The translations under genes and the position numbers were made by a program. Shown here in pieces: positions 15,708-23,340 of a stretch of 43,274 bases of DNA. Within the stretch, counting starts at the first letter, position 1; each line of letters begins with the position of its first letter. The notes under the pieces were generated by a model. That model was not told where the DNA came from. It ran no database searches and worked only from the letters and a program-made list of their open reading frames with translations. This DNA comes from Zobellia amurskyensis (GTDB lineage: Bacteria > Bacteroidota > Bacteroidia > Flavobacteriales > Flavobacteriaceae), in contig NZ_RCNR01000041.1 in the NCBI RefSeq assembly GCF_009725985.1, positions 1 through 43,274 on the forward strand, in the 5' to 3' direction.

Positions 15708-17651
15708 TTATATTTTCTTTAAAAGGCACACCCAATCATTATGTGCCTCACCCACCACGGCAGGTGGATTTCCAAGAGCTTGAACGGCCCCTCCGGTAAC
15801 GGTATCGACCGAGCCTTTTTGAAGTTCTCCCCCGTTTAGAGGGTCAAACCAAAATAGTTCAAATTCTCCGGATTCCCCAGAGAGATCAATTGTAGCCGCT
15901 TTTACCTCCGGAAGAAATAATGCATATACCTCACCTTCTGCTCTAAAACAATAAGCTTCTTTTATATTGATTAAGTTATGTTCAGGTTGCATTCTCCAGT
16001 ACGGAAGATTTTCTTCAAAAAATACTCGTGCGTGATTGGATATTTGCCATAGACGGTCACGCTGGCGCCAGTCTTCAGAGTTTAAGTCATTATGTGGGTG
16101 TTTGGCTCCAAAGTACCACTCTACCCCTGCTCCACCGGAAAGTAATGTACCCCAAAGCACATACTTTCTTAAACTTTCATGAGTTGGGTCTTCACTATCA
16201 AGAACGGCACCTTGAAACCATTTGCCAATTTCATCCATAGTAATTAACCATTCATGTCCTGCCTCCTTAGCGTTTGTTCTCCATCTTTCAATTACCTCAG
16301 CGGTTTCTTTTCTTTCATCCTGTTGCAATGATAGACCGTCTACATATTTGTAGCCTACAATAGAATCCAAAATATCACTTCGCAAAGGGTCATGAGAATG
16401 TGTATGCAATAACACAGGATGATTATATGGATCTGTCTCTTTTATATACTTGGCCATTGCTTTTCTTTGTACATCGTTCTGACCAAGAGGCGACCAATCA
16501 GCAGGACCGTTCTCTTCTCCCAAATTCCAATTCAATGCTAAATGATGTCCAAAACGAGCTATTAATTCGTTCAAATAAAGTTTTCGCAAAAGCCCCGTAT
16601 CACCATTATCCAACATAGTCTCGTTCTCCGTTTCTTGCAACACAACATGCAACAATATTCCTTTTGATTGCATATGTTTAAAAACAATTTCCCATTGCTC
16701 TAATTTGCTTACATCAAAACGGGTGAATTCATCAGGTTTAGCATAAGGCCACACATCTTTTCCATCGCCTAAAATATTCATGGTCAAGAAATAAACTGAA
16801 TTCATTCCTGTAGATGCAAGGTAGTTTAGAGCGCCAATCAAACTTTTCCCTTTTCCATCTTTCCATATTGGGTCTCCAACTTTCCAGTCCTTTAAATGTG
16901 TTGGATAAGAATGAATTTCATCCGTTGTACTGGCTTCACCCTCTTTACTAGAAGAAGCCATCCGGTAGGTATCGTCAAAATCTACATAGCCCAATAAATT
17001 TTCCGGACTGTTCGCCCCCACTTTTAACCAATACATATCCGTATTCTGAAACTTGTAATACCCTTGGGAAGCTACAAGTCTACCCTTGGCCCTAAAATCT
17101 ACACCTTCTCTATCTGACTCCGTTACTTTAAAAGCCCCCTTGTTGTTTAAAATTTGAACCTTATCCGCTTCTAAAATATCACCTTGTACAGCTATATTAT
17201 TTTTACGATACAATTTTGCTGAATAGGTCCAATCCCCCAACAAATCCGGTGTAAACCGAACCCTCCAAATATTCCCTTTGTCCGCACTTGTTTCCGAAGC
17301 ATTTCCATCGGCGGCATAAAACCCTCTGATGTTATAAGTAGTCTCTCCACTCGTAAACACTACATCTAGGCGATAGTTTAAAAATGGATTATCCTCTGCA
17401 TCCTCCGAAGTTTCGGGACCTTCAAAATCAATTTCTACCGTGTGATATTGCTTATAAATTTGATTAGAAATGACATTATTAGAGTCCACAGACGATTCCC
17501 CAGTGGAGACAGGCCCAGATATTTCGCTTGTCTGTCCTGTCTTTGTTTTGGTCACATTACAGCTCGATACCAGAAAAAAAACTGATAGCGCTGGAAGAAC
17601 GATACACTTTGAAACTGAAAAAAATATTCTAGGTAGAGGATGAATTTTCAT
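15708..17651 (-). CDS. DUF5060 lipoprotein, glycoside-hydrolase-like, with collagen-binding-type C-terminus
   Basis: 647 residues. The lipoprotein signal ends at VSSC, so it is probably outer-membrane or surface anchored. Domains: a Ser/Thr linker, a DUF5060 beta-sandwich (~70-165; VEIDFEGPETSEDA... WRVRFTPDLLGDWTYSAKLY), a TIM-barrel glycoside-hydrolase-like centre (~190-560; NSVYFLTMNILGDGKDVWPY, GHHLALNWNLGEENG, EWLITMDEIGKW), and a C-terminal beta domain like those in putative collagen-binding modules (YALFLPEVKAATIDLSGESG... FELFWFDPLNGGEL). The acids in NLGEE and MDEIG are plausible catalytic residues. Marine Flavobacteria carry such proteins in polysaccharide-use loci; the substrate is unknown. 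Confidence 0.82.
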   Translation of the reverse strand: MKIHPLPRIFFSVSKCIVLPALSVFFLVSSCNVTKTKTGQTSEISGPVSTGESSVDSNNVISNQIYKQYHTVEIDFEGPETSEDAEDNPFLNYRLDVVFTSGETTYNIRGFYAADGNASETSADKGNIWRVRFTPDLLGDWTYSAKLYRKNNIAVQGDILEADKVQILNNKGAFKVTESDREGVDFRAKGRLVASQGYYKFQNTDMYWLKVGANSPENLLGYVDFDDTYRMASSSKEGEASTTDEIHSYPTHLKDWKVGDPIWKDGKGKSLIGALNYLASTGMNSVYFLTMNILGDGKDVWPYAKPDEFTRFDVSKLEQWEIVFKHMQSKGILLHVVLQETENETMLDNGDTGLLRKLYLNELIARFGHHLALNWNLGEENGPADWSPLGQNDVQRKAMAKYIKETDPYNHPVLLHTHSHDPLRSDILDSIVGYKYVDGLSLQQDERKETAEVIERWRTNAKEAGHEWLITMDEIGKWFQGAVLDSEDPTHESLRKYVLWGTLLSGGAGVEWYFGAKHPHNDLNSEDWRQRDRLWQISNHARVFFEENLPYWRMQPEHNLINIKEAYCFRAEGEVYALFLPEVKAATIDLSGESGEFELFWFDPLNGGELQKGSVDTVTGGAVQALGNPPAVVGEAHNDWVCLLKKI

Positions 17652-17705
17652 TAATGTACTTATTTGGTTTGATTAATCAAGTAGACCTATTTTTTTGTAC
17701 AAGAC

Positions 17706-17719
17706 ACGATACATATCGT
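17706..17719. promoter_or_regulatory. Perfect 14-bp palindrome upstream of the DUF5060 gene
   Basis: ACGATA-CA-TATCGT, 55 bases upstream of the ATG on the minus strand. Operator-like by position; the regulator is unknown. The remainder of 17652-17850 shows nothing else recognisable. Confidence 0.3.
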
Positions 17720-17843
17720 AAATCTAATAGGCATTTGTTTACCCAATCAATCTTAGGGAAATCAGCAATAGCCGATTTTACCGCAAGCTCGAAAATAGAA
17801 TAAGAAATTCATTTCTCCAACCCTATCACCTTAAATAGGCTAC

Positions 17844-17878
17844 TAAAAAAAGCCATAAACTGAAATTAGTTTATGGCT
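17844..17878 (-). terminator. Terminator after the DsbA-family gene
   Basis: Perfect 11-bp stem (17851-17861 with 17868-17878) and a 6-base loop. On the minus strand it is followed by seven T. Confidence 0.85.
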
Positions 17879-17927
17879 GTTAAAATATCAAGAATCTACT
17901 TTACGGTAGATTACTATCCGGTAGTCC

Positions 17928-18575
17928 TTATTGTTTTTCGATTAGCTCTGCAAGGACCTGCTTAAAAGTCTCTACAGGCTGAGCACCTGTAAGTGCGCTC
18001 TTTTTATCGAACACAAACGTAGGTACTGAAGATACGCCAAGTCCCTGCCAATATTGCTCTTTAGAAGTAACTTCATAGCGCGCAGTATCATCATCTAACC
18101 GAGCCATAGCATCTTCTGAATTTAGGCCAACAGCTTTCAATTCTTCGGCTAAAACTTTTCTATCGGACACATCTTTTCTTTCACTAAAAAATGCCGAAAC
18201 AAGTCGCATTTTTAGTTCGGTCTGTTTTCCTCTTTCATTTGCGTATTCTAGTAATACATGAGCATCACGGGTATTTGCCATTCTCATATCATCAAAATAA
18301 TCGAAGGTAAAACCAAGGTCTTCACCAAACTCTGTCATACGCTGCTGAGACAATTTTTGCTCCTCAAGAGATGAACCGTATTTTTCGGCAATATGTTCTT
18401 GAACATTTTGTCCTTCTGCAGGCATAGTTGGGTTTAGTTCAAAAGGCTGCCATTCCAAATCAATCTTATCCTCAATACCCATTTCAGAAATAGCACGCTC
18501 TAAACGCTTGTAACCTATTACACACCAAGGACAAACCACATCTGAAACCAAATCTATCTTTATCTTTTCTGCCAT
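17928..18575 (-). CDS. DsbA/FrnE-family oxidoreductase
   Basis: 215 residues, no signal peptide, so cytoplasmic. Thioredoxin-fold active site C15-P-W-C18 in DVVCPWCVIGYKRLERA, a helical insertion, and a cis-Pro loop (VSSVPTFVFD) near the end, as in the FrnE/2-hydroxychromene-2-carboxylate isomerase group of DsbA-like proteins. FrnE-type proteins handle thiol redox stress or act in polyketide pathways. It is the last gene of a TetR-linked minus-strand set; a hairpin separates it from the EthD gene, so it may be expressed at a different level. Confidence 0.9.
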   Translation of the reverse strand: MAEKIKIDLVSDVVCPWCVIGYKRLERAISEMGIEDKIDLEWQPFELNPTMPAEGQNVQEHIAEKYGSSLEEQKLSQQRMTEFGEDLGFTFDYFDDMRMANTRDAHVLLEYANERGKQTELKMRLVSAFFSERKDVSDRKVLAEELKAVGLNSEDAMARLDDDTARYEVTSKEQYWQGLGVSSVPTFVFDKKSALTGAQPVETFKQVLAELIEKQ

Positions 18576-18602
18576 AATTTATATCGTATCATTTTTAAAC
18601 AA

Positions 18603-18641
18603 ATAGAGAATCTACCCAAATCAATTAAGCAGATTCTCTAT
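18603..18641 (-). terminator. Hairpin between the EthD and DsbA genes (attenuator-like)
   Basis: Arms 18603-18613 and 18631-18641 (ATAGAGAATCT with AGATTCTCTAT) are perfectly complementary. Only a weak T-rich tail follows on the minus strand, so partial termination or RNA-end stabilisation is as likely as full termination. Confidence 0.5.
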
Positions 18642-18656
18642 CTAAGACGATTTTCT

Positions 18657-18965
18657 CTACACAACCTTACTAATTTGAACTTGAGGTTTAGCATTTGTAA
18701 AATTAGGCAAATCTCCTAAGATTTTTTCGGCATTAGCACCAAACGATTCTTGGAACGACTCCAACGAATCAAAAAGTAAATTTGCAATTACCACATACGG
18801 AGCTGGATCAGCAGGAGTAGCTCTGGTAAGTCCAAAATTAATATCTGATCCCTTTATGGCATCCCCCATTAAGTCTACCAATAATTGACTGTGCTTTGTT
18901 GTGTAATACTCTTTATCGAACTTTAAATCTTTACTGTTCGGGTACATTACGGTTAACTTTATCAT
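18657..18965 (-). CDS. EthD-family protein
   Basis: 102 residues, a single EthD domain (dimeric alpha-beta barrel): IKLTVMYPNSKDLKFDKEYYTTKHSQLLVDLMG... with the typical F-D-x-x-Y-Y-x-x-x-H pattern and a closing strand VQISKVV. EthD proteins are small cofactor-free or accessory proteins in degradative or redox clusters. It starts 32 bases after the SDR stop and is co-oriented, hence probably co-transcribed. Confidence 0.88.
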   Translation of the reverse strand: MIKLTVMYPNSKDLKFDKEYYTTKHSQLLVDLMGDAIKGSDINFGLTRATPADPAPYVVIANLLFDSLESFQESFGANAEKILGDLPNFTNAKPQVQISKVV

Positions 18966-18997
18966 TTTTGCATTTTTAAAATTGTTGAATATTCTAT

Positions 18998-19732
18998 CTA
19001 TTCAGAAAAGTCTGCTAATACCACATTCTCAGAAAATCCTTGGTAAGCTCCTTCTACTTGCTTTGCCATTTCATCCGGAAATAAATGAAAATCTCCTGCT
19101 TTAAGAGAACTAACGATTCCTTCTGAAACTACTTCTGGTGTTGAGTCTGTATCAAAACCGGCAGTAGCTGCCATATCCGTATCAATTGGGCCTGGATGTA
19201 CGCTTAATATGCTAACTCCTTTAGCACCCAATTCACTTCTTAACCCTTGGGTTAATGAGTAGGAAGCAGCTTTTGATGCCGAATAGGTAGAAAGGTGAGC
19301 AAAATTCTTTAGGGATGCAACTGAATTTAACTGTACCAATGCGCCTTTTTTCTCTTCTAATGTTTTTGCGAATGCATTAGCCACACGTAAAAGTCCAAAG
19401 GCATTTACCTCTAATTGAAATGCAAAATCTTTTTCTACATCATCTCCTAAAGTTCCATGTGGAGTTCCTACACCTGCGTTATTCACGACAATATCAACAT
19501 CATTGGCCTTTTGAGCCAAATCATTAATAGACTTTGTATTGGATACATCAGCTTCTATAGTAACTACTTTATCACCATACTTAGCTTCTAGCTCTTTAGT
19601 AGAATCTACATTACGAACCGCTAAATACACTTTTTTAGCTCCGTGGTTTATAAAAGATTCCACAATAGCTTTACCAATACCTCTATTTGCTCCTGTTACT
19701 AAAGCGACTTTATTCTCTATTGAAATACTCAT
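18998..19732 (-). CDS. Short-chain dehydrogenase/reductase (SDR)
   Basis: 244 residues, a classical SDR. Cofactor-binding TGANRGIG at 13-20, NNAG at 84-87, catalytic S137, Y150 and K154 (YSASK), then HPGPIDTDM after the active site. An NAD(P)H-dependent carbonyl or alcohol oxidoreductase with unknown substrate. Within the TetR-linked set (CMD, exported protein, EthD, DsbA) a role in removing reactive carbonyls or quinones fits, but this is inference. Confidence 0.93.
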   Translation of the reverse strand: MSISIENKVALVTGANRGIGKAIVESFINHGAKKVYLAVRNVDSTKELEAKYGDKVVTIEADVSNTKSINDLAQKANDVDIVVNNAGVGTPHGTLGDDVEKDFAFQLEVNAFGLLRVANAFAKTLEEKKGALVQLNSVASLKNFAHLSTYSASKAASYSLTQGLRSELGAKGVSILSVHPGPIDTDMAATAGFDTDSTPEVVSEGIVSSLKAGDFHLFPDEMAKQVEGAYQGFSENVVLADFSE

Positions 19733-19762
19733 AGTTTATTTTTTATTTATTGAAATTCTATT

Positions 19763-20653
19763 TTAAGGCTTATTGTTTCCAATAGCTTTCTCATTTTTAA
19801 AAGGTCTTATTTCCTTTGCGGAAAAACCATCCCATTTAAAATTTTCTAGTTTTAACTGGTGTACGTAATCTGTAGCATCTCCATTTGGCTCTCCTAGTTG
19901 TGCGGATTGCAAAAAAGGGATTAAAATTCCGTCTATATTTCTGAAATCATCAAAAAGAATAGCACCATATAAAAATGCTGGGGTAGGCTTAAAATTATCT
20001 CGTGTTGTAAAGGTCAAAGCTTCTATAAGTCCACTTTCTTTTCCTATCCAAACTACATATTGATCGTATTCTTTTGTAGCTTCATTTCCCCAACTCACAA
20101 ACACTTTCTCTACCTCTTCACCATTAAGGGAATCCACACCTGCATATCTAATAAAAGGAGCTTCCAATAGTCTATTGCCTATCTCAAAAAAATAATGAAA
20201 TGCGGCCAATATAAAAGTGAGGCCGGCATCATCCTTAACATCCGTACTATACTTGCCGTTTACTTTTTCATAATAATCCCACGACTGTAATCCTGCCGTA
20301 AAACCTGCTTTGTTTCCCACAAGAACTGTAGCTTGTCCATCAAAGTCTCCAACGGTAAACTTTAGCCCTAGTTTATCTCCATTAACCGGCCATGGGTTAC
20401 CCATCTTCCCTAAAAGTCCTTTCCAATGGTCCGTACCCGTTACCTCATAAGTTTGATGTTCTCCAATTTTGCTCAGCCCCTGTTTTATAGCCGCATTTTG
20501 AAGTATTGTTTTTGCGAACTTAATTTCAGTTTTGGTCTGAGTATCATTTTTTATTTCATCATTTCTTAAATCTGCCAGTACAAAAGAGCTAATTCCTACG
20601 AATACTAACACTACAGTCAAGATAGCGATGCTAAATGTTGTGGTTTTTTTCAT
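19763..20653 (-). CDS. Exported protein of unknown function in the TetR-linked cluster
   Basis: 296 residues with an N-terminal signal/anchor (FSIAILTVVLVFVGISSFVLA). The body (ANAIKQGLSKIG-like region, YEVTGTDHWKGLLG, QSWDYYEKVNG, then EALTFTTRDNFKPTPAFLYG and DDFRNIDGILIPFLQSA) reads like a LolA-like or outer-membrane-lipoprotein-sorting beta fold, which I cannot confirm. It is 30 bases upstream of the SDR gene and co-oriented, and is separated from the CMD gene by a terminator-like hairpin. Confidence 0.7.
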   Translation of the reverse strand: MKKTTTFSIAILTVVLVFVGISSFVLADLRNDEIKNDTQTKTEIKFAKTILQNAAIKQGLSKIGEHQTYEVTGTDHWKGLLGKMGNPWPVNGDKLGLKFTVGDFDGQATVLVGNKAGFTAGLQSWDYYEKVNGKYSTDVKDDAGLTFILAAFHYFFEIGNRLLEAPFIRYAGVDSLNGEEVEKVFVSWGNEATKEYDQYVVWIGKESGLIEALTFTTRDNFKPTPAFLYGAILFDDFRNIDGILIPFLQSAQLGEPNGDATDYVHQLKLENFKWDGFSAKEIRPFKNEKAIGNNKP

Positions 20654-20747
20654 GTTTTCTTAAGTTGAGGCGATTTTCTAAAGTAAATTAGTAGGTAGAA
20701 AATAGATTTAAGGTAATGCGAAACATCTCTTAGCGAAGTAAATAAGA

Positions 20748-20778
20748 ATAAACCTTCCGCATAAAGCCGAAGGTTTAT
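20748..20778 (-). terminator. Hairpin between the CMD gene and the exported-protein gene
   Basis: ATAAACCTTC (20748-20757 approx.) pairs with GAAGGTTTAT (20769-20778), followed on the minus strand by a T-rich tract (TCTTATTT). It probably ends much of the TetR-CMD transcript. Confidence 0.6.
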
Positions 20779-20825
20779 ACATTGCCATCAAGCTTCATTA
20801 GCTTACAACATTAGGCAACTTCATT

Positions 20826-21374
20826 TTACTTTTTCCAAGCAAATTTTTCAAATGCTGCATCAACTGGAGTTTCTGCAATATGGTTCACATAGTTGCTGAT
20901 CACTTTTTGAGAAAGACCCAAAATAATTTCCAACAATTGTCTCTCTTCATAACCCGCTGCATAAAATGCCTGAACATCTTTCGGTTCAATATATCCTCTG
21001 TTACGAACTATTTTCAAGGTAGTTTCATGAAGAACCTGCAATTTTTCAGAAGGTAATTGAGTTCCGTTTCTTAATGCTTCCGTAATAGCATCATCTACCT
21101 TCATCATTTTTGCGATTGCAGTATGTGCCGGTACACAATAATGACATTCGTGCTCTACGTTAATAGTTTGCCATACTACCGTAAGTTCATCATTATCAAA
21201 TGAAGAGTTCACAAAAAGTTCATGTATAGATTGGTATGCCTCCAACAAGCCAGGTGCTCCGGCCAATACACCATGTAGATTAGGTATGTTACCATATGCT
21301 TTTATCGATTTTTCCAATAATGGCTTGCTATCTTCCGGTGCGGTCTCTAAAGTGTGAATTTTTAATGTGCTCAT
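20826..21374 (-). CDS. Carboxymuconolactone decarboxylase/AhpD-family protein
   Basis: 182 residues from the ATG at 21374 (MSTLKIHTLE); the frame remains open upstream but that part overlaps a palindromic operator. The CMD/AhpD core is the helix with the redox pair C77-x-x-C80 and H84 in EHECHYCVPAHTA, the signature of AhpD-like peroxidase partners. It is likely a peroxidatic or alkyl-hydroperoxide-linked enzyme rather than a true decarboxylase. The TetR gene lies just upstream on the same strand. Confidence 0.9.
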   Translation of the reverse strand: MSTLKIHTLETAPEDSKPLLEKSIKAYGNIPNLHGVLAGAPGLLEAYQSIHELFVNSSFDNDELTVVWQTINVEHECHYCVPAHTAIAKMMKVDDAITEALRNGTQLPSEKLQVLHETTLKIVRNRGYIEPKDVQAFYAAGYEERQLLEIILGLSQKVISNYVNHIAETPVDAAFEKFAWKK

Positions 21375-21408
21375 AGTTTCTATTTTTAATTTATTAATAT
21401 ATTTATTT

Positions 21409-21424
21409 CTAAGCAAATGCTTAG
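21409..21424. promoter_or_regulatory. Palindromic TetR-type operator before the CMD gene
   Basis: CTAAGCA-AA-TGCTTAG, perfect 7-bp arms, centred 43 bases before the CMD ATG. A second copy (13 of 16 bases identical) precedes the TetR gene at 22029-22044. Two such sites flanking the regulator gene argue for autoregulation by this TetR protein. Confidence 0.75.
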
Positions 21425-21441
21425 GTTAAGGGTAAAAAATT

Positions 21442-22005
21442 TTATATGTTCAAAAACGTAATTTCAATTGTATCGTTGAGTTGGCTTTGGTCGAAAACTT
21501 TTGATGAAACTGACAAACCCAACAAACTATTCATTAAATAATCTGATTGTCGTGTAGCTTCCTCTACTGTTCTTCCTTCTTCCTGCAAAAGATTATTAAT
21601 GAACAATTGTTTAATACTGTTGGCAAATTCCATTAATTGCTCCATAATTAAAGGGTCTGTATCTTCTTTAATCTCGTTTACCGTATTGGTAACCAAACAC
21701 CCTTTATTCTTATTATCTTCTTTTGCAAATTCTAAAAAATCATAGAAGTATTGCTTTATGCCTTCCTTTCCATTATTAGATTTAGAAAGCTTATCAGTTA
21801 TAGAACGAATTCTCTTTCTGTACGCATTAATGCTTTCAAGAAATACGCCCTGCTTATTCCCAAAACTAGAATAAATTGAAAATTGGTTAATCCCCATTTC
21901 CTTTTCCAACATACGTACAGTAGTGGCCTCATAACCATTCTTCCAGAAAAGAGCTGTCGCCTTTTCTATTACCTCTTGTTCGTTATATTGCTTTTTTCTA
22001 GCCAT
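21442..22005 (-). CDS. TetR/AcrR-family transcriptional repressor
   Basis: 187 residues from the ATG at 22005 (MARKKQYNEQEV); the frame stays open to 22026. The N-terminal helix-turn-helix is typical (EKATALFWKNGYEATTVRMLEKEMGINQFSIYSSFGNKQGVF), followed by a helical ligand-binding domain. C-terminal ligands cannot be predicted. Palindromic sites lie upstream of both this gene and the next, so it most likely represses itself and the CMD gene, and perhaps the genes below. Confidence 0.93.
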   Translation of the reverse strand: MARKKQYNEQEVIEKATALFWKNGYEATTVRMLEKEMGINQFSIYSSFGNKQGVFLESINAYRKRIRSITDKLSKSNNGKEGIKQYFYDFLEFAKEDNKNKGCLVTNTVNEIKEDTDPLIMEQLMEFANSIKQLFINNLLQEEGRTVEEATRQSDYLMNSLLGLSVSSKVFDQSQLNDTIEITFLNI

Positions 22006-22028
22006 TGTTTCTAAACTACGATACAAAA

Positions 22029-22044
22029 CTAAGCACTTGCTTTG
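22029..22044. promoter_or_regulatory. Palindromic TetR-type operator before the TetR gene
   Basis: CTAAGCA-CT-TGCTTTG, 13 of 16 bases shared with the site at 21409-21424; one arm position is mismatched. It lies 24 bases upstream of the TetR ATG. Confidence 0.7.
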
Positions 22045-22084
22045 ATTTCACCAAGAAATTAAGAATAATTTAGCTTTCGCGTAT

Positions 22085-22139
22085 AAAAAAACAGCTCAAA
22101 CGCATAACTCATAGCCCCATGAATTATATGTTTGAGCTG
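22085..22139 (-). terminator. Terminator of the REC-GT2/GT4/flippase operon
   Basis: Outer 10-bp perfect stem (22092-22101 with 22130-22139), plus an inner ATAACTCAT/ATGAATTAT extension with one mismatch, closing a small loop. On the minus strand it runs into seven T. It lies 25 bases past the REC-GT2 stop. Confidence 0.8.
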
Positions 22140-22164
22140 ACTTGCAATTAAGGAATATGTTATT

Positions 22165-23304
22165 TTATCTATATGATACGGCAATCTTGGCAAGTTGGCC
22201 AACAATTTTAACCGAGTCTTTCATTGATAATTTGGAACCATCTGCATGAATCCATCGTTTTAAGGGTTGCTCACAAATAACGCGCTTAGCTTCTTCTTTA
22301 CCGTAATGTTTTCTCATACGCATGAAAATTTCCACATCAAAAAGCCATTTGGTAATGAACTTTTTGTTAAACATGGTAGAAGCTATTTCACGGTCCATTA
22401 TTTTGGCTCCACATTGAGTGTCCTTAAAGGGCATGCCCAAAATAGTCTGTATAATCATATTGATGGTCATACTTATCACTTTTCGAGCTGATTCCTTAGT
22501 AATGTTCGCTCCCATTCTACTGATTCTGGAACCACTCACAATTTTAAAATCGGAATTTTCAATAGTCTTTACCAAATCATCAAAATCCCTAAAGTCAGTT
22601 GAAAGATCGGCATCTAAATATCCGAGATAATCTAACTGTTCATCTTTTATCATGTGTAAGATTCCTTGTCTTACCGCTTCTGCCTTACCACCGTTCTTCT
22701 CACAATCATAAACACTTATGTTGGACTCATGTCCTTTTCGTAGTTCATGCAGTACTTCTAAAGTTTTGTCCGTACTTCCATCATTTACAAAACATAAATG
22801 GTAGCCTAAATTCTTGTGTGCAAACTCCTTGAATTCAGGACCGGACAAACGGTCTTCTTCATTATAGCAAGGAATTATTACACCCACGCAATTCTTTTGA
22901 AGCATACGTGCATTATCACTCGCTACCGTTTCTTTCTGAATATCAGGTGCTCCGATAATTCGTTTTATACGTGCCGCCATTTCGTCTAGGCTCACAGGCT
23001 TTTTCATGTAATCGTTAATTCCTAAATCAAAACCATCTACAATGATTTTTTCATCGGTATTACCTGACATGATCAGAATAGGTGTTTCGGATTTCTTTTC
23101 AACCCTTATATGTTCAACTACCCTAAGGCCTGACATGCCCGGCATATTTATATCTACCAAAACTAAATCTGGCTGAAAACTATCAAATACTTCTATGCCC
23201 TGCTCTCCAGAACTGGCCGTTTTAACCTCATAGCCTAATTCTAATAGTCTCTTTTCAACTGAAAGCAAAATCAATTGCTGGTCGTCTATGGTTAATATTT
23301 TCAT
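22165..23304 (-). CDS. Response-regulator receiver fused to a GT2 (ALG5/DPM1-like) glycosyltransferase
   Basis: 379 residues, two domains. Residues 1-~118 are a CheY-like receiver: acidic pair D7-D8, phospho-acceptor D51 (LVLVDINMPGMSG), S80 and K102. Residues ~138-379 are a GT2 glycosyltransferase: VIIPCYNEED (142-151), VNDGSTD (173-179), NGGKAEAVRQG, the divalent-metal motif DADLS (231-235) and DTQCGAK (295-301). The last matches the dolichyl-phosphate glucosyl/mannosyltransferase group, which loads a sugar onto a lipid phosphate. No membrane segments. A receiver whose output is a glycosyltransferase is rare; phosphorylation could switch sugar-lipid supply. The sugar and lipid are unknown. 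Confidence 0.9.
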   Translation of the reverse strand: MKILTIDDQQLILLSVEKRLLELGYEVKTASSGEQGIEVFDSFQPDLVLVDINMPGMSGLRVVEHIRVEKKSETPILIMSGNTDEKIIVDGFDLGINDYMKKPVSLDEMAARIKRIIGAPDIQKETVASDNARMLQKNCVGVIIPCYNEEDRLSGPEFKEFAHKNLGYHLCFVNDGSTDKTLEVLHELRKGHESNISVYDCEKNGGKAEAVRQGILHMIKDEQLDYLGYLDADLSTDFRDFDDLVKTIENSDFKIVSGSRISRMGANITKESARKVISMTINMIIQTILGMPFKDTQCGAKIMDREIASTMFNKKFITKWLFDVEIFMRMRKHYGKEEAKRVICEQPLKRWIHADGSKLSMKDSVKIVGQLAKIAVSYR

Positions 23305-23340
23305 GGTGGTATATTTTATTAAGAAGTGGGAACCTATTTT

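Noticed and set aside
17706-17719. Palindrome as an IS end or recombination site
   Set aside because: No transposase, no target duplication, and only one copy seen.
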